Shown piece after piece: positions 24,284 to 31,936 of a stretch of DNA of 32,171 nucleotides (its first letter is position 1; each line of letters starts with the position of its first letter). This DNA is from Desulfobaccales bacterium (GTDB lineage Bacteria; Desulfobacterota; Desulfobaccia; Desulfobaccales; 0-14-0-80-60-11), in contig JAUXZG010000226.1 of assembly GCA_030694005.1 (NCBI GenBank), positions 1 to 32,171 of the forward strand, read 5' to 3'. Under the pieces are notes generated by a model that was not told the DNA's origin, made no database searches, and saw only the letters and a list, made by a program, of their open reading frames with translations. Made by a program: the position numbers and the translations under genes.

Positions 24284-24745
24284 CTATCCCGCGCTGGCTT
24301 TGGGTTGTTTGGCCAGCCAGGCGGCCCGGGCCTGGTGATTCACCGGGCTGGGGCCCAGTTTATAGACCCGCTCGGTCATTTCCTTGGCAATGGCCGCGAA
24401 CTTCGGCCCTTCCGAGGACGACAGGTTGAACATCTCCAGCCGTTCCGGCTCCAGGCCCATGGCGATAAAGTCCTTTTTTACTTTATGCACCCGTTTCTTA
24501 GCCCGGATATTGCCGCTCAAGTAATGGCATTCGCCCTCCAGGCAGCCGGCCACAAAGACCGCGTCGGCCCCGCCCTCAAAGGCCTTGAGCAAATGGATGA
24601 TGTCCACCCGGCCGGTGCAGGGCATCAGGAGGATTTTGATATCCGGGGGATATTGCAGTCGCATCGAACCTGCCAGGTCCGCGGCGCTGTAAGCTCAGTA
24701 GCGGCAACAAAACCCGATGATTTTGGGTGCGAATTCGCTAGTCAT
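24284..24745 (-). CDS. mvhD: MvhD/FlpD-family Fe-S electron carrier, selenoprotein
   Basis: Read from ATG 24745 the 153-residue product begins MTSEFAPKIIGFCCRY, meets UGA at codon 17 (24695-24697), and continues in frame AYSAADLAGSMRLQYPPDIK. The family motif is F-x-C-x-x-C-x-Y...ADLAG, so UGA replaces the second motif cysteine and most likely encodes selenocysteine. Downstream conserved parts are all present (CTGRVD, GADAVFVAGC, GECHYLSGN, ERLEMF, SSEGPKFA). The start has AAAGGAG six bases upstream and lies 14 bases after hdrA. MvhD carries a [2Fe-2S] cluster and passes electrons from hydrogenase or another donor to HdrA. A call that stops at UGA would begin at the internal ATG at 24664 and lose the active motif. 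Confidence 0.88.
24665..24697 (-). promoter_or_regulatory. UGA (Sec) codon and candidate bacterial SECIS hairpin
   Basis: After UGA (24695-24697) come 13 bases, then a 7-base-pair stem CGGACCU (24675-24681) with AGGUUCG (24665-24671) around a GGC loop. The apical loop lies 20-22 bases after UGA and has guanines, similar to the spacing in known bacterial SECIS elements that bind SelB. Confidence 0.65.
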
Positions 24746-24759
24746 GGCTTCTCCTTTCC

Positions 24760-27700
24760 TTAACCCGCGGCCAGGGCCAGTTCCTGGGCGATGATCTGGG
24801 CATCGGTGAAGTGCTTCAGGGTAATGGCCTTGGCCGGGCATTCCGAGACGCACACGCCGCAACCTTGACACTTGGCCGGGTCGATATAGGCGGCATCCAC
24901 CTGGTAATCAATGACTGGCACATTATAGGGACAGGCGCGCACGCAGGTGAGGCACACGGCGCATTTGTCCTGATCCACCTCAGCCACCACGCCGCCCACG
25001 GACACGGTGTCCTGGGCCAGGAAGGTGGCGGCCCGGCCCGCGGCGGCCTTGGCCTGGGTGATGGACTCGTCAATGGGCTTGGGATAGTGGGCCAGCCCGG
25101 CCAGGAAGATGCCGTCCGTGGGGAAATCCACCGGCCGCAGCTTGGCGTGGGCCTCGTTAAAGAAGCCTTCGGCGTTTCTGGGCAACTTGAAGATCTCGCC
25201 CAACTCATCCGTGGGGTTGGGCAGCACCGCAGAGGCCAGGGTGAGCAGGTCCGGTTTCAAAATTACAGGCATTCCTAAGATGGGGTCGGTCACCGTTACC
25301 TGGATGCCGCCTTCCGGGGTCTTGTCCACCTGGGGCTTGCCTTCCAGGTCGAAGCGGATGAACACCACCCCCAGCTCCCGGGCCTCTTTGTAGAGCAGCT
25401 CTTTTTCGCCATAGGTGCGCAGGTCCCGGTAGAGGATAAAGACATCCAGGTCCGGGTTGAGCTTTTTGAGTTCAATGGCGCTTTCCACCGAATGGGTGCA
25501 GCACAGGCGGCTGCAGTAAGGGCGCTCCGGCTCCCGGCTGCCCACGCACTGGATGAACACGGCCTGCCCGGCCTGGTTCAGCCGGGGATCCTTGTCGACA
25601 ATGGCCTTATCCAGTTCCAGCGAGGTCATGACATTGGGGTGCTGGCCGTAGAGGTATTCGTCAGGCGACAGGCCGTAACCGCCCGTGGCCATGATGGTCA
25701 CCCCGTGTTCCAGGTCCCGCTCGCCCGCCGGAGTGGTGACGATGGTCTTGAAATTGCCGACGAAGCCCCTGGTGTCCTTGATGGCCGAGTTGAACAGGAC
25801 TTCGATATTCGGGTGATTTTCTACAGTTTTGATCAGGTCTTCCAGATAGCCCCGATAATTGTAACCCCGGGAGCTGACCACCAGGTTCCAGGCGTTGCCG
25901 CCCAGGCGGTCGGTTTTCTCCACCAGGTAGGCCTGAAAGCCCATATCGGCGAGGGAGCGGGCCGCTTCCAGGCCGGCCACCCCGCCGCCGATGACGATGC
26001 CGGATTTGGACACCGGGAACTGCATTTTGTGGAGCGGCTCCAGTTTGACCAGCCGCGCGGCCACGCCCCGCACCAGGTCCTTGGCCTTCTCCAGGGCCTT
26101 TTCGGGCTCATGCATGTGCACCCAGGAATCCTGGTCCCGAATGTTGGCCATCTCAAAGAGGTAGGGGTTCAGCCCCACCTGGCGGATGGTCTCCATGAAC
26201 ATGGGGGCGTGGGTGCGGGGGCTGCAGGAGGCCACCAGGACCCGGTTCAGTTTGTGTTCTTCAATGGCCTGCAGGATTTTATCCTGGGTGTCTGCCGAGC
26301 AGGTGAACAGGTTCTGGTCGGCAAAGACCACGTTAGGCAGGGTGGCGGCATATTCCGTCAGAGTGGGGACATCGATCACCCCGCCGATGTTGATGCCGCA
26401 GTTGCAGACAAAGACGCCGATCCTGGGCTCCTCGCCGCTGACATCTCTTTCCGGCGGCAGGACCTGGACCTTGATGTCCTGGTTGCGGGCTGCAGCCAGC
26501 AGTTCCCCGGCCACCGCCGCGGCGGCGGAGGCCTCCATGACGGATTGGGGAATGTCCTTGGGGGCCTGGAAAACGCCGCAGGTATAGATACCCGGCTTGC
26601 TGGTGCTCACCGGGGTAAAGGGCGACGTAGCGGCAAAGCGGGTCTCCAGCTTGACGTCGATCCCCAGGGTGGCGGCCACCTGCAAGGCGTCCTTGGAGGT
26701 CTCCAGGCCCACAGAGAGCACCACCATGTCAAAGTCTTCCACCTTGATCTCCCCGGTTTCCGTGAGATAGCGGATGCGCACATTGTCAGATTCCGGAATT
26801 GGGTCGATGGTGTGGATGCGGGAGCGGATGAAGCGCACGCCGTGTTCCTGCTCCGCCCGCCAGTAATATTTCTCGAAGTCCTTGCCGTGGGTGCGCATGT
26901 CCATGAAGAAGACGGCGGTGTCCAGGGGATCCTTGCTGTGTTCTTTGGCAATCACCGTCTGCTTGATGGCGTACATGCAACACACCGCGGAGCAGTAGCT
27001 GTTGTCGCAATGGTTCAGGTCCCGGGAGCCCACGCACTGGAGCCAGGCGATCTTCTTGGGCTCTTCATGGTCCGAGGGCCGGATGAGATGGCCCATGAAA
27101 GGGCCGGAAGCGGACAGAATGCGCTCGAACTCTAGGCCGGTCACCACATTAGGAAATTTGGCATAATGGTATGCGTCATACTTGGTGGGGTCAAAGGCGC
27201 TAAAGCCGGCGGCCAGCACCACCGCGCCCACGTTGAGCTCCACGGTCTGGGGTTCCTGGTCGTGGGCCACGGCGCCGGCCTGGCAGGCGATGGCGCACTG
27301 CATGCATTCGGAGCACACCCCGCAGTTGATGCAGCGGCCCGCCTCAGCCACGGCGTCGGCTTCCTCAAAGCCCAGGTTGGTCTCTTTAAAGCTCTTGGTC
27401 CACTCCTTAACCGGCAGGGTGGGCATGGCGGCCCGGGGCTGCTTCTCCCCTTTCGGGATGGGGTTCCAATTGCCGTCTTTGATGGGCCGCAACGGGAACT
27501 GACGGTCAGCCTTGAGGTCCTGGCCGCTCAAATAGCGGTCGATGGAGACGGCCGCTTCCCGGCCGGCGGCCACCGCGGCGATGGCAATATAGGGGCCGGA
27601 GACCACGTCGCCCCCGGCAAACACTTCCTTGCGGCTGGTGGCCAGGGTGTCCGGGTCGGCTTTAATCAAGCCCCGGGGGGTAATCTCGATGCTGTCGGCC

Positions 27701-29214
27701 GCGGTGATAAATTTCAGGTTGGTCTTCTGGCCGATGGAAAAAATGACTACATCGGCTTGACGGGTGCTCACTCGGTCTTCAAAATAAGTGGGGGCAAACC
27801 GGCCTTGGTCGTCAAACACCCTTTCCACCGCCTTGAGTTCGAGGCCGGTCACCTTACCGCCTTTGGCCAACACCTCCTTGACACCCAGGCGGTGGACAAT
27901 GTCGATGCCTTCGTGTTCGGCCTCTTCCACTTCCCAGGGGGAGGCGGGCATCTCTTCGCGAGTTTCCAGGGCGATCATGGTGACCGAGGCGGCCTTTTGG
28001 CGCCGGGCGGTGCGGGCCACGTCGATGGCCACGTTGCCGCCGCCGATGACCAGCACCTTTTTGCCGGCCAGCGGGTTGGGCGCGCCCATTTTCACATCCT
28101 TGAGGTATTCCACCCCCCAGAGCACCCCCTGGGCCTCGGTGCCGGGCACCGGCAGGCGCAGGGAATCCTGGGCCCCCACACCGATGAAGACTGCCGCGAA
28201 CCCGTCCCGGGTCAAAAGGTCATTGATGCTCTGCTTGGGGCCGATGGGCGAGTTATATTTGATGTCCACGCCCAGGCGCTTGATATAATTGATTTCCCGG
28301 TCCAAAACGTCCTGGGGCAGGCGGTAATCGGGAATCCCCCACCTGAGCCAGCCGCCGGCCTTGGGCCCGGCCTCAAAGATCACCGGGTGGTAGCCCTTGA
28401 GGGCCAGGTGATAGGCGCAGCTTAACCCCGATGGGCCGGCGCCCACAATGGCCACCGCTTCCGAACGCTTGTCCACCTCGGGCACCGGCAGGGCGTCCCA
28501 GTCCGCCTGGTCCGCCACAAAACGCTTCAGAGAGCAGATGGCAATGGGCTCGTCCATTTCCTGGCGGCGGCAGTCGCTCTCACACGGGTGCGGACAGACC
28601 CGGCCGATGGTGCCGGGCAGGGGCAGGTGCTCCATAATCAAGGAGAGGGATTCGGGGAATTTGCCCGCCTTGATCAACTGCACATACCCCTGGGCGGTCA
28701 AGTTGGCCGGGCAGGCCCTGACACATGGGGCCCGATCGAATTTCTTGATGGCGAAAGTGGAGGGGATGGCTTGAGGGTAGAGGCGATAAATGGCCTTGGC
28801 TTCCGAGAGTCCCAGATTAAAGTCATCTGAGACGCCCACCGGGCATACTTCCGTACAGGCCCCGCAGCCGGTACATTTGGCCGGATCGATATAGCGGGCC
28901 TGCTTCGCCAAAGTCACCTTAAAATTACCCGGTTTCCCGGAGATTTCTTTAACTTCGGAGAGAGTATTGATTTCAATGTTCAGGTGACGGCCGCATTCCA
29001 CCAGCTTGGGGGAGATGATGCACATGGAACAGTCGTTGGTGGGGAAGGTCTTGTCTAGTTGCGCCATGACCCCGCCGATGGCCGACTTCTTTTCCACCAA
29101 GTGGACATAAAAACCGGCATTGGCCAGGTCCAGGGCCGCCTGAACCCCGGCGATGCCGGCGCCCACCACCATTACTTTACCTACCGGGTTTTGGACCCGC
29201 GCCTCTTTTGCCAT
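24760..29214 (-). CDS. hdrA: Giant HdrA-GltD-HdrA fusion flavoprotein
   Basis: This protein has 1484 residues from the ATG at 29214 (AAAGGT upstream); an in-frame ATG at 29229 would add five, and residue numbers below count from it. An HdrA FAD fold opens it (VMVVGAGIAGVQAALDLANA, 19-38) with Cys67/70/79 and one ferredoxin motif (119-129). A GltD/NfnB-like insert follows: Cys motifs 169-220, FAD site IVGAGPSGL at 261, NADPH-type site VIGGGNVAIDVAR at 394. Then come a ferredoxin motif (633-649), the rest of HdrA (CVGSR at 732, CSAVCC at 746) and a second HdrA module from 936 (VFVCNCG, IVIGGGVAGLEAA, CVGSR 1228). Two C-terminal 4Fe-4S motifs (1423-1433, 1454-1464) end it. HdrA bifurcates electrons at its flavin; the insert suggests NAD(P)H as partner. 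It precedes mvhD. Confidence 0.9.
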   Translation of the reverse strand: MAKEARVQNPVGKVMVVGAGIAGVQAALDLANAGFYVHLVEKKSAIGGVMAQLDKTFPTNDCSMCIISPKLVECGRHLNIEINTLSEVKEISGKPGNFKVTLAKQARYIDPAKCTGCGACTEVCPVGVSDDFNLGLSEAKAIYRLYPQAIPSTFAIKKFDRAPCVRACPANLTAQGYVQLIKAGKFPESLSLIMEHLPLPGTIGRVCPHPCESDCRRQEMDEPIAICSLKRFVADQADWDALPVPEVDKRSEAVAIVGAGPSGLSCAYHLALKGYHPVIFEAGPKAGGWLRWGIPDYRLPQDVLDREINYIKRLGVDIKYNSPIGPKQSINDLLTRDGFAAVFIGVGAQDSLRLPVPGTEAQGVLWGVEYLKDVKMGAPNPLAGKKVLVIGGGNVAIDVARTARRQKAASVTMIALETREEMPASPWEVEEAEHEGIDIVHRLGVKEVLAKGGKVTGLELKAVERVFDDQGRFAPTYFEDRVSTRQADVVIFSIGQKTNLKFITAADSIEITPRGLIKADPDTLATSRKEVFAGGDVVSGPYIAIAAVAAGREAAVSIDRYLSGQDLKADRQFPLRPIKDGNWNPIPKGEKQPRAAMPTLPVKEWTKSFKETNLGFEEADAVAEAGRCINCGVCSECMQCAIACQAGAVAHDQEPQTVELNVGAVVLAAGFSAFDPTKYDAYHYAKFPNVVTGLEFERILSASGPFMGHLIRPSDHEEPKKIAWLQCVGSRDLNHCDNSYCSAVCCMYAIKQTVIAKEHSKDPLDTAVFFMDMRTHGKDFEKYYWRAEQEHGVRFIRSRIHTIDPIPESDNVRIRYLTETGEIKVEDFDMVVLSVGLETSKDALQVAATLGIDVKLETRFAATSPFTPVSTSKPGIYTCGVFQAPKDIPQSVMEASAAAAVAGELLAAARNQDIKVQVLPPERDVSGEEPRIGVFVCNCGINIGGVIDVPTLTEYAATLPNVVFADQNLFTCSADTQDKILQAIEEHKLNRVLVASCSPRTHAPMFMETIRQVGLNPYLFEMANIRDQDSWVHMHEPEKALEKAKDLVRGVAARLVKLEPLHKMQFPVSKSGIVIGGGVAGLEAARSLADMGFQAYLVEKTDRLGGNAWNLVVSSRGYNYRGYLEDLIKTVENHPNIEVLFNSAIKDTRGFVGNFKTIVTTPAGERDLEHGVTIMATGGYGLSPDEYLYGQHPNVMTSLELDKAIVDKDPRLNQAGQAVFIQCVGSREPERPYCSRLCCTHSVESAIELKKLNPDLDVFILYRDLRTYGEKELLYKEARELGVVFIRFDLEGKPQVDKTPEGGIQVTVTDPILGMPVILKPDLLTLASAVLPNPTDELGEIFKLPRNAEGFFNEAHAKLRPVDFPTDGIFLAGLAHYPKPIDESITQAKAAAGRAATFLAQDTVSVGGVVAEVDQDKCAVCLTCVRACPYNVPVIDYQVDAAYIDPAKCQGCGVCVSECPAKAITLKHFTDAQIIAQELALAAG

Positions 29215-29244
29215 AAAATTACCTTTCATGACTCGGGAAATTTA

Positions 29245-29273
29245 TATAAATTATTTTGGCCAGGATTTGTGAA
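29245..29273 (-). promoter_or_regulatory. Candidate promoter for hdrA-mvhD
   Basis: TTCACA (29268-29273), a 17-base spacer and TTTATA (29245-29250) lie about 35 bases before the hdrA ATG in AT-rich DNA. Confidence 0.4.
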
Positions 29274-29571
29274 AATCCCCACTAGCGCATTTTACAAAAA
29301 GACTTTCTTAGAAGTCAAGGATGAATCCAAAATGGGAAGAAAAGCCACGCTCAGGTCTGGTGATGATGGGTAATTTTGACCATGATTAATAAAATAACTA
29401 ATTATCTCAAAGATATAACCTTGTAATTTGTTGGCCTATTTTTACCCTTAGAAAGTATTTTCAGATAAATGGGGGAAGGCCCTGGGGTTTGGTTTCCCCC
29501 CTTCTTAGCCATTCAACCTAAACCCATAGCTAAGTCCAAGATTTCATAAATATGGTAACCTTGTTAAACAG
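29274..29571. other. AT-rich divergent spacer without a gene
   Basis: This stretch lies between hdrA (minus) and the DUF169 gene (plus). It has no credible ORF or ribosome site. A weak hairpin, GGGGGAA with TTTCCCCC near 29471-29500, is the only structure seen. Confidence 0.5.
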
Positions 29572-29708
29572 CCCCCCTCACCCCAACCCTCTCCCCCCGC
29601 CGGCGGGGGGAGAGGGGGTTATTAGTTTCTCCCGGTTATCAAGGGTCGCATTAGAGGTCCAGCTTTATCCCCTCTCCCCCAATAGGGGAGAGGGCTAGGG
29701 TGAGGGGG
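29572..29708. repeat. Large dispersed inverted repeat (CCCCTCACCCC ends)
   Basis: The outer arms CCCCCCTCACCCCAACCCTC and GAGGGCTAGGGTGAGGGGG pair imperfectly. Inside is a strong palindrome, CTCCCCCCGCCGGCGGGGGG, and a second one around CCCCTCTCCCCC/GGGGAGAGGG. This element type is widespread in bacterial intergenic DNA. Confidence 0.8.
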
Positions 29709-29735
29709 AAGGTAATCTCTTTTACGCTCCCAGTA

Positions 29736-29757
29736 ATAAATACGTCATCGTATTTAT
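29736..29757 (+). promoter_or_regulatory. Palindromic operator-like site upstream of the DUF169 gene
   Basis: ATAAATACG (29736-29744) and CGTATTTAT (29749-29757) are exact complements with a TCAT spacer, ending 27 bases before the ATG at 29785. The size and AT-rich arms resemble a dimeric repressor site; no regulator is known here. Confidence 0.45.
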
Positions 29758-29784
29758 GGAATTGACCACTAAGGAGTGAAATAT

Positions 29785-30618
29785 ATGTCAGGGATTGACC
29801 AGGGGCAGGTTCAAGGTTTCCTGGCGGCCCTGGGCTTGAAGGAAGAGCCCATGGGCATGTTTTACACGAACTCGGAGCCGGTGAAGGGATTTACCCCTAA
29901 ACCGGGGAATTTGCCCACCAAAGCCATGGAGGACCGGGGCGAAATCGACTGGCAGGCCACCTTCAGTTATTTTTCCTGCGTCCTAAGCAATATCTGGCTG
30001 GCCCGCCAGAAAAAGACCGCCGCCTATTTTGACCGGGAGCGCTACGGCTGCCTGGGAGGCGCTTTTTTCCTGGGCTTTGTCAAGCCGCAACTGGATTTTA
30101 TCACCTATTACGTCTCCACCGGCATCCCCGGGCAGATGGAGGGGGAGCGTTATCTCGAATCCCCCCAGGTCTGCCGCCACTTCTTTGACACCATCGCGCC
30201 GGAGCCGGCTCCGGCCCGTTTTTGTGTGTTCAAACCCGTCAGCCAGTTCGCCCCGAAGGAGCAACCGGCAGTGGTGATCTTCTTCGCCCGGGCCGAGATC
30301 GTCTGCGGCCTCAACCAGTTGGCCACCTTTGTGACCAACGACTTTGAGGCGGTTTACTCCCCCTTCGGCGCCGGGTGCGCCAATATCGTCACCTGGCCTT
30401 TGCGCTATCTGGCCCAGGGAAAGCTCAAGGCGGTCTTGGGCGGCTGGGACCCGTCAGACCGCAAATTCCTTAAACCCGACGAAATCACCTTTGCCGTGCC
30501 TTTTGAGATGTTTGACCGCATGGCGCAGCGCTGGCCGGAATCGTTTTTGACTACCGACACCTGGAACAACGTGAAGAAGAAAATCGCCCGCAGCTACCGG
30601 GTCTGGAAGGAAGACTAG
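29785..30618 (+). CDS. DUF169 family protein
   Basis: This 277-residue protein starts at the ATG with AAGGAG eight bases upstream; a GTG nine bases earlier is possible but lies in the spacer. It matches the DUF169 family by ACVL-like SCVLSNIWLARQK, YGCLGGAFFLGF, VCGLNQLATF and FGAGCANIVTWPL. Several conserved cysteines (FSCVLS, RYGCLG, VCGL, GAGCAN) suggest a metal or Fe-S site. The family is frequent in anaerobes and methanogens and has no settled function. Here it is divergent from the hdrA-mvhD operon, which fits a redox role by context only. Confidence 0.85.
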   Translation: MSGIDQGQVQGFLAALGLKEEPMGMFYTNSEPVKGFTPKPGNLPTKAMEDRGEIDWQATFSYFSCVLSNIWLARQKKTAAYFDRERYGCLGGAFFLGFVKPQLDFITYYVSTGIPGQMEGERYLESPQVCRHFFDTIAPEPAPARFCVFKPVSQFAPKEQPAVVIFFARAEIVCGLNQLATFVTNDFEAVYSPFGAGCANIVTWPLRYLAQGKLKAVLGGWDPSDRKFLKPDEITFAVPFEMFDRMAQRWPESFLTTDTWNNVKKKIARSYRVWKED

Positions 30619-30631
30619 GATGGGAGATTGT

Positions 30632-30754
30632 GGGGGGAGGGTCAGGGGAGATTAGCATTCAGCGTTCAGCTATCAGCTATCAGCTAAAAAAGACATCTAC
30701 GCCTCTAGCGATATAAAAAGCTGACCGCTAACCTGCCCCTGGGCCCCCTCCCCC
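30632..30754. repeat. Nested repeat: AGCTGA element inside a G-rich palindrome
   Basis: Outer arms GGGGGGAGGGTCAGGGG and CCCCTGGGCCCCCTCCCCC surround an AGCTGA-type core at 30651-30733. The core has left arm GCATTCAGCGTTCAGCTATC and right arm AGCTGACCGCTAA. It has the same design as 13264-13390 and lies 14 bases after the DUF169 stop. A small palindrome at 30841-30867 (GTAGGGTGCGC/GCGCCCCTAC) follows before the next gene. Confidence 0.75.
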
Positions 30755-30905
30755 ACAACTCACCTCCCAACTAAGCCCTTCCCGTGGCTTAGGGATATTG
30801 TTAAACTGAATCTACATCCCTTTAAACTGGTAATTTAGCCATGTAGGGTGCGCAGGGCGCCCCTACAAAGCTTTGTTTGGCTTATGAAAAAAACTAGGAG
30901 CCATC

Positions 30906-31565
30906 ATGAAGGACATAATTGCGCTGCTATGGCTAATATGCATTGTCGGGGTAACAATATATCTCCACGTGAACCACACTCTGGGCAAAGGCTCGATGAT
31001 AATTCTCTTTGCTGTGGCTATATTGGGTGGTCTATCCATCTCTAATTATGATTTGATTAAGAGTTTCGAAGGGTTAGGGCTCAAGGTTGAGACTGCTCGC
31101 AAAGAGATCGAAACAGCAAAAGGCAAAGCACTGTCTGAAATCGAAAAGGAAGTAGCAGAACATAAAGAATCCATAGCAATGCTCATACGAACAGGAAATA
31201 GCCTGAACGAGAAACTTGAGGACCAGAAGACTGTTGTTAACGCAATGATCAATAAAGCGGAGTCTATAGAAGCTCAGTTGAAGGATGATCAGAAGAAACT
31301 TGAATACATGAAGGATCAAGTCGTCCTTGCCCAACGAGATTCCCAAGCGATTTTCATTGCAATAAAGGAGCTTTCGGTAATCCTCACGCGTATTACGTAT
31401 ATTCAAGCCCAAACAAAGCACGAGTTTGGTCATTCACCTCGTTTGGAAAAAGCTGCGGAAATCATTGACAAAGACCTTAACAGAGTCCTTCAGCTGATGA
31501 TTCCAGACCAACAGGAACGAAGCGCATTTATTCAGGAACTGACAACTGCACTTCCTAAACAATAG
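30906..31565 (+). CDS. Two-helix membrane protein with coiled coil, unknown function
   Basis: This 219-residue protein has AGGAG six bases before the ATG. Two hydrophobic segments (IIALLWLICIVGVTIYL at residues 4-20, MIILFAVAILGGLSI at 31-45) are followed by a long Lys/Glu-rich coiled coil (about 55-145) and a helical tail (SPRLEKAAEIIDKDLNRVLQ). I do not recognise a family. Base composition is clearly AT-richer than in neighbouring genes, and dispersed repeats lie on both sides, so it may be horizontally acquired. The design (short membrane anchor, cytoplasmic coiled coil) occurs in scaffolds, sensors and some defence proteins; none can be asserted. Confidence 0.75.
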   Translation: MKDIIALLWLICIVGVTIYLHVNHTLGKGSMIILFAVAILGGLSISNYDLIKSFEGLGLKVETARKEIETAKGKALSEIEKEVAEHKESIAMLIRTGNSLNEKLEDQKTVVNAMINKAESIEAQLKDDQKKLEYMKDQVVLAQRDSQAIFIAIKELSVILTRITYIQAQTKHEFGHSPRLEKAAEIIDKDLNRVLQLMIPDQQERSAFIQELTTALPKQ

Positions 31566-31650
31566 AACCAAGTGAGATCGAACCAGACGTGCACAGGCGA
31601 GGGTGCCTACGCTACATCTTCGTTGCTAAATTGAGGCATTTTTTCTGGTT

Positions 31651-31791
31651 CCCAAGCTGAGCTTGGGGCCTTCACCATGCCGAGCAAACCTTAGCGGCCA
31701 ATGGCGTCCCCAAGCCAAGCTTGGGGACGAGAAGAAAAACTGTAGCCGCAGGCTTTAGCCTGCGCCGCACAGGCGAGACGCCTGTGCCACT
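31651..31791. repeat. Cluster of four small palindromic repeats
   Basis: These are CCCAAGCTGAGCTTGGG (31651-31667), a related unit at 31706-31728 (arms GTCCCCAAGC and GCTTGGGGAC), CGCAGGCTTTAGCCTGCG (31747-31764), and the 25-base unit shared exactly with 24079-24103 (31767-31791). The 371-base stretch 31566-31936 holds no gene. Confidence 0.8.
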
Positions 31792-31861
31792 AATTTTTAT
31801 GGTCGGTTCCTCAGCAATTTCTTCCTTGCGGGGACTGCCTTAAAGGATTAAATTTATTTTT

Positions 31862-31893
31862 AGGGGATGAGGCAGGCTCAGGCTTCATCCCCT
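31862..31893 (+). promoter_or_regulatory. Hairpin in the leader of the Mrp gene
   Basis: AGGGGATGA (31862-31870) and TCATCCCCT (31885-31893) are exact complements around a 14-base loop, 44 bases before the Mrp ATG. It could be a regulatory hairpin or a terminator of upstream readthrough. Confidence 0.4.
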
Positions 31894-31936
31894 GCCACAC
31901 GTTTTCACCCGATCAAAGTTGTGAGGAGTCACTATA

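Noticed and set aside
24284-24664. mvhD starting at the internal ATG at 24664
   Set aside because: This drops the conserved cysteine head and ignores the strong ribosome site and in-frame codons up to 24745; the UGA read-through model is better.
27166-28425. A 419-codon plus-strand frame opposite hdrA
   Set aside because: It is an antisense shadow of the GC-rich hdrA coding sequence, with no ribosome site or recognisable domain.
24760-29214. QmoA/QmoB of the sulfate-reduction complex
   Set aside because: Length, the duplicated HdrA core and the GltD-like insert do not fit Qmo subunits, and no apr genes are present.
31651-31791. CRISPR array
   Set aside because: The units differ from one another, are palindromic and are not regularly spaced.
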